Shown here: one piece after another, positions 1-10,370 of the stretch
Layout: every line of letters begins with the position of its first letter
Numbering within the stretch: the first letter of the stretch is position 1
NCBI RefSeq assembly: GCF_000787375.1
Contig: NZ_JRJU01000002.1
Location: 1-64,000, forward strand
Source: Halalkalibacter okhensis
Lineage (GTDB): Bacteria > Bacillota > Bacilli > Bacillales > Bacillaceae_D
Reading direction: 5' to 3'
Length of the DNA: 64,000 nucleotides
Position numbers and translations under genes: made by a program
Notes under the pieces: generated by a model
What the model was told of the DNA's origin: nothing
What the model saw: only the letters and a program-made list of their open reading frames with translations
Database searches by the model: none

Positions 1-171
1 GCACAAGCTTATTCCCATTTGTCTAATTTCATAAAAAATCAATAATGTTAAATTATGAATAAAAAAGATGGCTCAACACCAAAGTCTGTTCTTGACCCAT
101 AAAAAAGTATAAAAAAACATCTGTATCCTCTATAGTTGAAAGTACCACCCAACAACAAGCGAGGTATACAG

Positions 172-714
172 ATGCACTCTCATTTTACCAGTATTCTATT
201 CGATTTAAAAGAGCTAACGATTTCCAATATTGAAAACATACACGATGACTTTTTTATTCATGTCCAACCGATCGAGTATCTCCAGCCCTGTCCTCAGTGT
301 CAGGGAATGGATGTGATTCGCAAAGGAAGTGCTTATCAACGTAAAGTACGTCACCTTCCTGCTTTTGGACACCGTGTTTTTCTTTTCATGCCTGCCATTC
401 GTATGATGTGTAAGCATTGTGAGGCTTCTTTCGTCTGGCAATATGAGTGTGCAGCATCTGGAAAACGCTACACGAAACAGTTTGAAGCCTCCCTACCCTA
501 TCAAGTCCTTGGAGCGACTGTTACCCACGCAGCTAAACGGACCCAAACACCTGTGACTACGGTGGAGCGTGTTTTTAAGCGATGGAGCGAAAGGGAAAGT
601 GCTCATGTTCAAGCGACCTGTAAAGAACAAGCAGTAGACAGTCGTCAGCTTGTTTTAGGCATCGATGATTTTGCCATTCGTAAAGGTCTTCACTCGGAAT
701 CCCAAGCATTATAA
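172..714 (+). pseudogene. ISL3-family transposase, N-terminal fragment
   Basis: The reading frame starts at an ATG behind a GAGG site and gives about 180 residues that look like the start of an ISL3 transposase. It has a zinc-binding pair (CPQC near residue 40, CKHC near residue 80), a helix-turn-helix region, and the beginning of the catalytic domain with the sequence LGIDDFAIRKG. The frame then diverges and stops, so the rest of the DDE domain is missing; full members are about 400 residues. The IS4 element just downstream is not the cause, because the frame ends about 100 bases before it. A different ISL3 remnant lies at 57.6-58.5 kb. Confidence 0.8.
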
Positions 715-815
715 ACAACGGATTTTACTAGAATGTAATGAAGAACTACTTAGTTGTTAAAAGAAAGCAAGTACATGTTTTGGTGAAGAGCCAAAAAGAT
801 TTATATATTTTTTTT

Positions 816-2220
816 CACTAGTGTTGCATAAATACTGACTGAATTTTCAGTTTTAAAGTTCTTCCTGTTTAGAGCCAAAAAGGTAAATACCCAAGTAAAG
901 GTGGTTCCATCCATTTGGAAATTCATTTACAATTAGACATTTGCGACGACGACAGTTTATTTATTAAGGAATGGTTTTCCCTTCGATTTTTCGAAGCCAA
1001 ATATGCGCTGGCTTCCACAAAGCAGCTCTTAGATAACGACTAATTTGTAAGGTTTTTCGCTTGCTTTTCGTCTCGAGTTGCACGAGAACATGTAGGCAAA
1101 AAACGATTAATGCGATAAACACCTGATTGTGGATCGCCCATTCACTTTGACCGTAGAACTTTTTGATACTGAGATGTTGCTTAATCCATTTGAAAAACAA
1201 CTCAATCGCCCAGCGTGATTTATACATCTCTGAAATTTCTTCGGCGCTTAAATCAAAACGATTCGTGAGTAACTGAAGTTCATTTCCTTTTGAATCAAGC
1301 ACTCTTAGAAGACGAAAGTAATTCTCAGTACGGTTTTGAGTCGTGCCAATCAACACCATTTGGTCGGACAGAACGTTTGAATCCTCGGGTAGTTTAAAAT
1401 CGTAGACTTCTCGTATGACTGCGTTTTTACGTAACCTAGATAGCAAAAAGTAACCATCATCTGTCATACGATCAAAGCGTTCATAGTCGAGATAGCCACG
1501 GTCAAACACATACATGCATTCCTTGTCGTCTACCATGATTTCAAGTTGACCACGATCATGTTCCTTTGCCATTGTTATCACAGCCTTTTCAGGATAGGAA
1601 TTCCCTTTTTCCATAAACACAAGGCGCAAATGCAGCTTTACCCCGCTTTTGTTTTGCGGAACTGTGCCCATTTATGATTGGTCAAATTAAGTGGCAATGT
1701 GCTTGAATCAATGATTTTTAACGGCATGATGAGTTTTGTATAGTGTGTTTTAGCATGAATTTGTGACACTAAATCCAAAAAAAGCCTTTGGAATAAATCA
1801 GGATTCATCCCATTTAATCGCCGTGATAGCTGAGAAATACTGATCGAATCAAGGTTAATTCCTTTTTGAAGCTGGTCGTCGAAAAGACAATCACTCAGCG
1901 CATGAAGACTTTCTACTTCTTCAAGTTGTGCGTAGAGTAATAATTTTAAAAAGGATTCCGTCGTAAGTTTTTTCGTATAGAAATCTAATTTCAATGTTTT
2001 CACTTGATCATCAAATAATTCAAGATTTATCGGTGAAAACCATTGTCCAAATGAAGTTTTTCGTGTAATCTTATCCATGCGTATGGTCCTTTATTATTGG
2101 ATTTGGGCGGGATTACCACCTGACTTATCCATTATAAAGGACTTTTTCTTTGCATAAAATAAGATTATTGAACATTTTGAGTATTTATAATAGTGAAATT
2201 AAATTAATGCAACACTAGTG
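816..2220 (-). mobile_element. IS4-family insertion sequence (IS4Bsu1-like)
   Basis: The element is 1405 bp and is bounded by inverted repeats that match at 17 of 18 positions, starting CACTAGTGTTGCAT at 816-829 and ending with its complement at 2207-2220. Both ends are flanked by the same 9 bases, ATTTTTTTT, at 807-815 and 2221-2229, which I read as the target-site duplication. Size, repeats and duplication length fit IS4Bsu1-like elements of Bacillus. The intact duplication points to a simple insertion not followed by rearrangement at either end. Confidence 0.9.
964..2078 (-). pseudogene. IS4-family transposase, frameshifted
   Basis: Two overlapping leftward frames (1638-2078 and 964-1671) together make one IS4 transposase of about 370 residues. 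The first carries the initial catalytic aspartate (IIDSSTLPLNL). The second carries the next aspartate (FDRGYLDYERF) and the YREK signature in YKSRWAIELFFKWIK. The frame breaks at a run of four C at 1641-1644; one more base would restore reading through KTKAGVKLHL. The element is therefore probably unable to move itself unless the ribosome shifts frame or the base is a sequencing error. Confidence 0.88.
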
Positions 2221-2299
2221 ATTTTTTTTAAAAGATAAATTTTTAAAATAAACATATTTTATTTCTAAATAATAATCGTATTAAGTGGCAAGCTTAATA

Positions 2300-2352
2300 T
2301 ATTTTACTACTTAGTATTACTTGTATTCAGTCATACTACTTACTAGTTAAAA
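2300..2352 (-). promoter_or_regulatory. orphan promoter/operator resembling the one before drrA in the second PadR module
   Basis: On the minus strand this stretch closely resembles the region before the ABC ATPase gene at 26.47-26.52 kb: both contain TTTTTAACTAG, then a TAGTAAGT-like segment, then AGTAATACT. Here no transporter gene follows; after about 80 bases comes the IS4 element. I infer that this is the promoter of a lost DrrAB-type operon. Confidence 0.5.
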
Positions 2353-2356
2353 ATAT

Positions 2357-2385
2357 AACTGAACAGCTTTAATAGTTGTTCAGTT
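2357..2385 (-). terminator. terminator after the DUF1048 gene pair
   Basis: A perfect 9-bp stem (AACTGAACA pairing with TGTTCAGTT) lies just past the stop codon of the leftward DUF1048 gene and is followed on that strand by ATATTTTTA. A hairpin with an equivalent stem sits at the same place in the second module (26528-26574). Confidence 0.7.
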
Positions 2386-2392
2386 GGGTTTT

Positions 2393-2743
2393 TCAACGCA
2401 TATTTTTCTTACCCACACGATTCAGAATACTTTTGTTCAAATTATGGCGATACTTATCATCCCATTTTTTCGCTTGGTCGGTAAGTCCATTGGCGAATGT
2501 TGTCACGTCTTCACCCGTCACTTCCAATACGTCTTTGCCTTCTGCCGCACTAGCTTCAAACAGTTCAATGAGATCGTACTGGATTCTCAGCATATCCATA
2601 CCGCTTCCAGAGGAGAAACTCCACATATGGTTACAGATTTCTTCATAGACTTCTGGATAATTGTCTGGTAAAGCTTCCACACGAGCCATCATTTCTTTGT
2701 ATTCTTTTTTCGAGTCAAGTATCTTTTTGATGAAATTTACCAT
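2393..2743 (-). CDS. DUF1048 family protein
   Basis: This 116-residue acidic helical protein starts at an ATG behind AGGAGG. It belongs to the DUF1048 family, which is commonly encoded between PadR regulators and ABC-2 drug exporters; its molecular role is not known. The C-terminal half carries the family segment GKDVLEVTGEDVTTFANGL, and the N-terminal helix ends in DSKKEYKEM. It is the third gene of a leftward padR-DUF1048-DUF1048 operon, 18 bases after its neighbour. The two DUF1048 copies are paralogues, as is the one at 26593-26931. No signal peptide or membrane segment is seen. Confidence 0.88.
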   Translation of the reverse strand: MVNFIKKILDSKKEYKEMMARVEALPDNYPEVYEEICNHMWSFSSGSGMDMLRIQYDLIELFEASAAEGKDVLEVTGEDVTTFANGLTDQAKKWDDKYRHNLNKSILNRVGKKNMR

Positions 2744-2761
2744 AGTATTTAACCTCCTACG

Positions 2762-3097
2762 TTATTGTTTATTCGTCCATATTTTTACTTGCTGTTCAAC
2801 TATACACTCCGATTCTCCATCTAGTTTTGAGAGAGCCATCAATTCGTCGGCAAATGCTGCCACGTCTTCACCAGTAACATCTAGTACATGCTTGCCTTCT
2901 GCTGCACTAGCTTCAAACAGTTCATACAAAGTAAGGATTTCTTCACCAAATCCATATCCAAAATTCCACATGTACTTTTGAATCTTTTTGAAAACAAAGG
3001 CATAATCTTTCGGTAGGGAATTTACTTTTTTCATAAATGCTTTGTATTCCTTCTTGCTTTCTAAATCGCCAATGATTAACTCTATAAATTTCTTCAT
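2762..3097 (-). CDS. DUF1048 family protein
   Basis: This is a 111-residue paralogue of the gene before and after it in the family sense, with the segment GKHVLDVTGEDVAAFADEL in the C-terminal half and ESKKEYKAFM near the N terminus. After about residue 92 the sequence (KLDGESECIVEQQ and on) does not resemble the other two copies, so the tail may have been changed by a frameshift. The gene lies one base after the padR stop codon, so the two are almost certainly co-translated. A role as partner or modulator of the PadR switch is inferred from context only. Confidence 0.87.
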   Translation of the reverse strand: MKKFIELIIGDLESKKEYKAFMKKVNSLPKDYAFVFKKIQKYMWNFGYGFGEEILTLYELFEASAAEGKHVLDVTGEDVAAFADELMALSKLDGESECIVEQQVKIWTNKQ

Positions 3098-3098
3098 A

Positions 3099-3422
3099 TT
3101 ATTTCTCCCCTTTTAGGATAAAAATTTTCGAAGTCAAAAAATCCCATTTCCTCCAAAACAATTCAAGTTCTTGGCGACCAGCCTCATTGAGTGAGTAAAA
3201 CTTGCGTGGTGGCCCCATATCTGACGGTTTTTTTTTAATGTTCACTAGCTTTTTCTTTTCTAATCGCACGAGGATGGTGTAGACCGTTCCTTCCACGACT
3301 TCGGTAAACCCTAGTTCGTTCAAGCGGCGGGTAATCTCGTAGCCATAGGTTTCATGGCGGCTGATGATTTCCAGCACACAACCTTCCAGCGATCCTTTCA
3401 GCATTTCCGTTAAATTTTCCAT
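3099..3422 (-). CDS. PadR-family transcriptional regulator
   Basis: The 107-residue protein has the PadR winged helix: [12 protein letters not shown] in helix 2-3, [16 protein letters not shown] as recognition helix and wing, and GPPRKFYSLNEAG leading to the last helix. It has the short form of the family, with little dimerisation tail. It heads the operon and probably represses its own promoter; repeated GTATAACTT elements lie just upstream. It is very close in sequence to the PadR at 26934-27272, so the two regulators may recognise each other's sites. In other species such regulators respond to drugs and control ABC exporters. Confidence 0.93.
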   Translation of the reverse strand: MENLTEMLKGSLEGCVLEIISRHETYGYEITRRLNELGFTEVVEGTVYTILVRLEKKKLVNIKKKPSDMGPPRKFYSLNEAGRQELELFWRKWDFLTSKIFILKGEK

Positions 3423-3443
3423 GTATAGAGCCTCCTTTACTTT

Positions 3444-3468
3444 GTATAACTTATATTCAGTATAACTT
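3444..3468 (-). promoter_or_regulatory. likely PadR operator upstream of padR
   Basis: GTATAACTT occurs twice, at 3444-3452 and 3460-3468, as direct repeats 16 bases apart between the padR ribosome binding site and upstream DNA. Spacing of about one and a half helical turns and the position in the promoter suggest an autoregulatory operator. This is inference from position. Confidence 0.45.
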
Positions 3469-3522
3469 AGTAGTAAGGTGAGTTTTCAATTTAATAGCAT
3501 TTGAGAAACACAGCTATTAAGC

Positions 3523-3651
3523 GTTACTTATTACTGGTACATCGTAACACCGAGTAGTTAAGAGTGTCAACTATTTTACTTATAATTATTTATACAGCTC
3601 TCTATTAAGAGTTGACAGTATCCGGTGTTACTTACTACTAGTATATCGTAA
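3523..3651. repeat. pair of imperfect 25-bp direct repeats
   Basis: The segments 3523-3547 and 3627-3651 match at 22 of 25 positions. Each begins GTTACTTA and ends ATCGTAA. Between them are TGTCAACT and its mirror AGTTGACA, so the pair also frames an inverted repeat. The sequence resembles the TACTAGTA elements around the PadR modules, so these may be extra regulator sites or remains of a duplicated promoter. Confidence 0.5.
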
Positions 3652-4004
3652 AATGCAGTTTGGTATATTAAATTAATCCTCTCGATAACCATAAATAATA
3701 GCTCTTTACTTAAAAGTATGTTCTTTCATAAACGAAAATATTTGTTGCACAGTATCTAGTCAAATACGAAAAACGATCACTTTAAAAGTGATCGCCGTTG
3801 AAAATATATGTAGTGTCCATTATCGTTGTACTACGTAGCAAAAATTTTTTTTATTAGTTGATCTCCTTCAACATAAGCTTCCGTAAGTGAAAATGCATAC
3901 TTCCCTATCAGAAAAGAAATAAAAGAGCCCTTTTAACTGCTACTAACACCATTCTAATTTTACTAATGCTGACTTTCTTTGCTATATCTTCACATGAAAG
4001 TGGT
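3652..4004. other. non-coding stretch with one hairpin
   Basis: No gene is recognisable. A hairpin with a 9-bp stem (CGATCACTT pairing with AAGTGATCG, 3774-3794) has no clear T run on either side. Shortly after it is TTGTACTACGTAGCAAA, which resembles short sequences near 14.77, 19.48 and 44.89 kb. Confidence 0.4.
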
Positions 4005-4204
4005 CTATATTTTAAAACGACTTACAGCATTTTGTAGTTCCTCTTCCATATTAGAAAGAGATTTTGCAGCTGATGAGATTTCTTCCATTGATGCATTTTG
4101 CTCTTCAGCTGAGCAGCAACGTTTTGAGAATATCCGGCTGAATCTTCAGCAATACTTGAAGCTTCATTGATCGATTCAACCATCGTTTGGGTACCAGACA
4201 GGAT
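4005..4204 (-). pseudogene. methyl-accepting chemotaxis protein, C-terminal remnant
   Basis: Read leftward, the DNA encodes TMVESINEASSIAEDSAGYS, then after a one-base deletion near 4115 it continues EEQNASMEEISSAAKSL and ends in AVSRFKI and a stop. This is the classic C-terminal end of the signalling domain of a bacterial chemoreceptor, including a methylation-helix-like segment. Nothing of the sensor or hairpin tip remains upstream. Confidence 0.8.
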
Positions 4205-4934
4205 TACAATATGTAACTATTAAAATCGTTAAACAGGGTCGCTATCTCGTAACTCAATTGTTACAAAGTTGTGAATAATTAATTTGTGAATAATTAATGA
4301 TAGCTTATTTTTTTATAAGCTTCAATACTTTTAAAAAAATATAAATTAAAGAAGTGTGAAGAACACGTCTTCTTAAAGGTACCTAACAACAAAATAGTAA
4401 TCCCCTATTTCTTCAAGGTATAGAGATAAAATTAAGCTAATCAATTTTAACTTTTTCTTCATTTAGCTCGCCCCCTCTACTAATATATATGTTATCAATC
4501 AACAGCTTTAATTACACTTTAATAACAGATACAAACCAATAATGAAATAAATTACCAATAACAGTTTTTTAAAAACATAACTTTCTGAACATGAATCCAA
4601 AGAAAAAACGATGGCAATGTCGCGATCACTTAGAATATATTTTCTACTTTAATATAAGCCTTAGAAGTCAAGAAGCATTTTTCTTGTTTAACTCTAGCAT
4701 CCATTAATTTAAGTACACCTTTTCACAAACTCTGCGAAATCTTTTTGAAGAAACTAAAAATCTAAACAGGGTATTTTTACACATCCCCTTAATAGTGGGT
4801 GCGAATAAAGGACTTTTTACTCCCAAGTATAGATAACTTTCCTTCCTTCGTCGGTATGACCCCACAATGAGATTTTCAAGAGCAGGAACTAGGAATTGAT
4901 AAAGCAACTAGTAAAATAGGTTTTCAAAACACCT
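4205..4934. other. non-coding stretch, no gene recognised
   Basis: About 730 bases of AT-rich DNA without a convincing gene. A 67-codon leftward frame at 4704-4907 has no recognisable domain and no good ribosome binding site, and I left it out. Confidence 0.4.
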
Positions 4935-4965
4935 AACCCCGCACAAGTTTGCAGGGGTTTTTGTA
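4935..4965 (+). terminator. orphan intrinsic terminator
   Basis: AACCCCGC pairs with GC(A)GGGGTT around an 8-base loop and is followed by TTTTTG. No intact gene precedes it on the plus strand, so it is probably left over from a lost gene. At 4984-5008 follows a segment (GAACGACAACCGTCCCC) that weakly resembles the dispersed GGGAC motif. Confidence 0.55.
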
Positions 4966-5151
4966 TTATGAGGAGCGCTAGGAAGAACGACAACCGTCCC
5001 CCTGCTTCCTCCGATTAATTGGAGTCAAAGTTTATCTGTTATTAACTTTTATGGTATAAACAACTAATTTAGAGTTATCTTATTATTAGTAGCAGTACAA
5101 CCATTTTTTAGTAATTCTACAATAATTATTAAAAATATTCTGCTGATTATT

Positions 5152-5167
5152 TATTATAATTATAATA
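5152..5167. promoter_or_regulatory. PerR/Fur-type box upstream of katG
   Basis: TATTATAATTATAATA is a perfect 16-bp palindrome about 95 bases before katG. It resembles the Bacillus PerR consensus of TTATAAT, one spacer base and ATTATAA. PerR represses catalase genes until peroxide oxidises it, so regulation of katG by PerR is a reasonable inference. A smaller palindrome, AATAATTATT, lies at 5121-5130. Confidence 0.55.
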
Positions 5168-5230
5168 TAAGAATTGATGTTGTCTAAATTGCAATTTCGT
5201 ACGTTGTTAGGCAGGTTTGTGTGCTATTGA

Positions 5231-7444
<2,214 letters not shown>

Positions 7445-7448
7445 TAAA

Positions 7449-7485
7449 AAAATCCGGTTGAAGTTTTACGCTTCATCCGGATTTT
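7449..7485 (+). terminator. katG terminator
   Basis: AATCCGG(T)TGAAG and CTTCATCCGGATT form a strong stem directly after the katG stop codons, followed by TTTTC. Confidence 0.85.
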
Positions 7486-7597
7486 CAATAAAGCAATTGT
7501 TGAAATCTACAAAGACGACAAAAATGCACCTGAAGGTCTTACTTGGGCTTCATATGACACAGAAATTGTTCAGCTAAAGCATCCCGTTCTAATATAA
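7484..7597 (+). pseudogene. unrecognised C-terminal gene remnant
   Basis: An open stretch of about 37 codons reads AIVEIYKDDKNAPEGLTW, continues ASYDTEIVQLKHPVLI and stops at TAA. It looks protein-like but has no start codon and begins inside the katG terminator. I do not recognise the family. It is probably the end of a gene displaced when katG arrived or when the region was deleted. Confidence 0.35.
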
Positions 7598-7779
7598 AGC
7601 AAATTTAACTTTCCTAAAGCACCCGTTAGCGTAAGTACATTGTTTCACAAAGTTAGCACAAATAGATGTCGTTTTCTTTATTATAAAAATAAATTCAATA
7701 GTTAAGGGAGTAAAAGACGATGGTGAATACCTCGCCTATACTCCCCTTCTTTATTGAACTTCGTTAAAATTTTTGGATT

Positions 7780-8211
7780 TCAATAAACACCATATACATC
7801 GGGACAATCAGATTCAGTTGGGATATAAAAACAATGCTCCTTATAACGTCCGGAATTCCATTGGCCCCACCATTGTTCTGGACACGGACCATCTGGCCGA
7901 AAGAACCATAAAGCAAATTCAGCTGGCCTATGTCTCTCTCCGTTGATAACTCTCTCAGCTAATCGAATTTCCTTTTCTCTTGCCCGCTGATAAAAATAAG
8001 GAAAATGAACAGCTTCAAATCCTCCTGGCGATTGCCAAACCATTCTTTCAATTGAATTAATGTCAACAAAATCCAAACAACCTACTCGAACCCTGTTAAC
8101 ACAAACATTTGCTACAAGCAACATGCCTAGTTTACCTTCACCTTCAGCTTCTGCTCTAATTAATCTTGCGAGCAATTTCCGGTCATTTGCATTAGTTTTT
8201 ATGACGGCCAA
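7780..8211 (-). CDS. cwlJ: spore cell wall hydrolase CwlJ
   Basis: The 143-residue protein matches CwlJ along its whole length: LLARLIRAEAEGEGKLGMLL at the N terminus with the catalytic glutamate of the SleB/CwlJ fold, FEAVHFPYFYQRAR in the middle, and PAEFALWFFRPDGPCPEQW near the C terminus. CwlJ sits in the spore coat and degrades the cortex peptidoglycan during germination. The start is a TTG eight bases after GGAGG. In Bacillus it is often next to gerQ, which is not present here. Expression is expected from a mother-cell sigma factor. Confidence 0.93.
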   Translation of the reverse strand: MAVIKTNANDRKLLARLIRAEAEGEGKLGMLLVANVCVNRVRVGCLDFVDINSIERMVWQSPGGFEAVHFPYFYQRAREKEIRLAERVINGERHRPAEFALWFFRPDGPCPEQWWGQWNSGRYKEHCFYIPTESDCPDVYGVY

Positions 8212-8942
8212 ATGAATTTCCTCCTTGATTTGAGAGATTTATAAAATTATATGTCGAAATCATTCATTTTAATACTTAAACATTTCCTGTAATGGATTGT
8301 TTTAAGTGGGAATTTAAAATGATGTTGATAACCTATTTTATCTTGCTTGTAGTTGAAAAATGTACAAGAGTTAAGTCGAATAAGCTCATTTTATATTAAG
8401 TAAGTTTTTGAAAAAACAGACATAGAAAGCATTTAAGTTAATGTCATATTAACATTCTAAGCTATTCAGCAAATTAAATCAGGAATAACACTTTAAATGA
8501 TTACATTTATTCAACAAAACAACGGCCGTTGAGAGTTAATGCGTCGTCTTCCCAAAGCTATGTCCTTGTTGAGTTTCAAAACAAGGACTATCTCTATATG
8601 ACGACCAATTGACTAAGGTTTTTCATAATCACATTTGAAGTGAAGCCTCGATTTATGCTGAATGGAGTAAGGCATAGAGTTGTGAAATCACTCATTTAGC
8701 TCAGATCGTAAGAAAGTTTTCTAACTTTCTATATGTTTTTTAAACTTCTTCCCTCGTTTTTTTTATCGATGTAAAAGTAATTAAAATAAGAGTCATCAAT
8801 AATAAGCAAAGGTTCCTGAATACAGAGCCCAATAACCCTACTTGGGTTTTTAAGAGAAATAAAGGTCCCTAGTCCACCTCGTAGTAATGTGTTACTAGTT
8901 AGGGGGGACAAGGCACCAACTTTCGAAGATGCTGATGCACAA
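8212..8942. other. non-coding stretch with a long hairpin
   Basis: No gene is seen in about 730 bases. At 8562-8588 GTCCTTGTT pairs with AACAAGGAC around a 9-base loop, and GTCGTC and GACGAC further out could extend the pairing. There is no T run, so it is not an obvious terminator. GGGGGGACAAGGCACC at 8904-8919 resembles half of a GGGAC-type motif. Confidence 0.4.
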
Positions 8943-9044
8943 GTATGAGTCCACTGCCTAACAAAAAGAAACACCATCTAGGCAAAGCTATTTTAATATT
9001 GAATCTCTCTCTGGGACGAGGAACCTGTCCCTCCGACCCTTTTA
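8943..9044 (+). repeat. dispersed GGGAC element, type 2, copy A
   Basis: About 100 bases match copy B at 11948-12047 with few differences: GTCCACTGC, then AAAAAGAAACA, AGGCAAAGCTATTTTA and ATTGAATCTC, ending in the GC-rich motif GGGACGAGGAACCTGTCCC (9013-9031) plus TCCGACCC. Coding homology to an aminotransferase begins immediately after it, so the element sits where the first half of that gene should be. Confidence 0.8.
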
Positions 9045-9889
9045 AGCCCGGGAGATGCAGTTGCAATTGAAGATCCTTCTTACGCATATTCTTTACCAAT
9101 CTTTCACTCTGAAGGATTAAATACTTTTTTCTTACCAGTTCATAGGGATGGGATAGAACCGGATGAAATACTTAGTTTGTATCAAAAACACCGAATAAAA
9201 ATGATTTTCTTAAATCCTACACATCAAAACCCAACCGGTTCAACTCTAAGCATCGAAAAACGAAATAGAATTATAGATATTTGCAGTAAATATGGAATTG
9301 TAATAGTTGAAGATGACCCATATAGCCTTATTGGTTATGATGACAATTATATCCCCTCACTAAAATCCTTGGATTCACAAGGATTAGTTTTATATATAAG
9401 TTCTTTATCAAAAATTTTATCATCCGGTTTAAGAATTGGATGGATTTCAGGACCTCAGCCAGTTATTCAAAGAATAGCCGATTTAAAACAACAACTAGAT
9501 TTTGGTCATCTAACTTATCCCAATTATACGCTACGGAATTATTACTATCACTTAGACTCGAACATCACCTTACACATTTAAGAGATCACTTAAAAAATAG
9601 AAGAGATATAATTGTTCAATCAATAATTGATCAGTTCAATGGTGAGATAACTTTCTTCGAGCCTAATGGAGGGATTCATTTATGGTGTAAGATAAATGAT
9701 GAAAATATTGATCATAATATGTTATTTAAAAAATCAATTAACCAAGGTGTTATATTTGCCCCTGGTAAAACTTTAGGTTCAAAAAAGGAATTTTTACGCT
9801 TCTCTTTCAGTCGTCCTCAATTAAAATCTATAAAAAAAGGTATTGATAGATTTTCATATGTTCTTAAAAAGAAAATAACAAATTATTAA
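9042..9889 (+). pseudogene. PLP-dependent aminotransferase (MocR/class I-II type), truncated and frameshifted
   Basis: The reading frame opens inside the family at PGDAVAIEDPSYAYSLP, directly after repeat copy A, so the N-terminal part is gone. Downstream are NPTHQNPTGSTLS, the pyridoxal-binding lysine in YISSLSKILSSGLRIGW, then a frameshift near 9510, after which ATELLLSLRLEHHLTHLRDH and the C-terminal domain (FEPNGGIHLWC, GVIFAPGK) continue to the stop at 9889. The sequence fits the catalytic domain of MocR-type regulators or 2-aminoadipate-like aminotransferases; with the start missing I cannot tell whether a GntR domain was present. Confidence 0.85.
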
Positions 9890-9933
9890 GTATAATCTCC
9901 ATCGATAAAACTACTTTATTGCTCTATATAATG

Positions 9934-9962
9934 AAAGGAGATCTGTTAAACAGATCTCCTTT
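9934..9962 (+). terminator. terminator after the aminotransferase remnant
   Basis: AAAGGAGATCTGTT and AACAGATCTCCTTT form a perfect hairpin with almost no unpaired loop, about 45 bases after the pseudogene stop. Confidence 0.75.
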
Positions 9963-10271
9963 GCAATTTTCTTTACTATTGAACCGTCTCTATTAAATCT
10001 CTAATAATGGGCCCTTGATCCGTTTGCAAGCCGTCGTATTTTCTAACACAGAAGGACAAAACGTAAAAATCATATTTGCTAAATATTTCTAACATACTAC
10101 CATGTAAAACTTAGATTTTCATCAAATAACTCCTCAAATTGTTTCATTATATTTTCCATCATTTATGAAAATTTATGTACTGATTCTGTTGTTAGAGTAA
10201 ACTAAAACGGATGCTATATTGATGCTACTATATCTAAAATACCATTAATAATTATAGCAAGCTTAAATGTA
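9963..10271. other. non-coding stretch with a possible leftward gene remnant
   Basis: On the minus strand from 10053 to 9976 a frame reads RKYDGLQTDQGPIIRDLIET and ends VQ-stop. It is protein-like but short, and I do not recognise it. The remainder shows no coding signal. Confidence 0.3.
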
Positions 10272-10278
10272 AAAAAAG

Positions 10279-10302
10279 AGACCAAATCATACGATTTGAT
10301 CT
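10279..10302 (-). terminator. terminator of the NmrA-type oxidoreductase gene
   Basis: On the minus strand AGATCAAATCGTATGATTTG extends to GTCT and runs into a row of seven T. It lies about 70 bases after the stop codon at 10371. Confidence 0.75.
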
Positions 10303-10370
10303 GATAATAAATATTCTATTTTATAATTTTTAATAATCAATTGACTTCTTAAGTTGATATGCAGGAATAC

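Noticed and set aside
1-714. A complete ISL3 element made of the fragment at the left edge and the debris at 57.6-58.5 kb
   Set aside because: The pieces are 57 kb apart, cover different parts of the protein, and show no shared ends, so I treat them as separate relics.
3979-4170. A 63-codon rightward frame
   Set aside because: It is the antisense of the chemoreceptor remnant, which is clear on the minus strand.
4704-4907. A 67-codon leftward frame
   Set aside because: No ribosome binding site, no known domain, and it lies in decayed AT-rich DNA.
4984-5010. A tenth GGGAC motif copy
   Set aside because: GAACGACAACCGTCCCC is only loosely similar and lies next to no gene end, so it is not counted.
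8899-9040. A possible CRISPR or tandem-repeat origin for the GGGAC motif
   Set aside because: Copies are kilobases apart with no regular spacers and no cas genes.
8729-9099. Two leftward frames of 82 and 66 codons
   Set aside because: Most of their coding part is the type-2 GGGAC repeat and its surroundings; the frame is not kept in the other copy.
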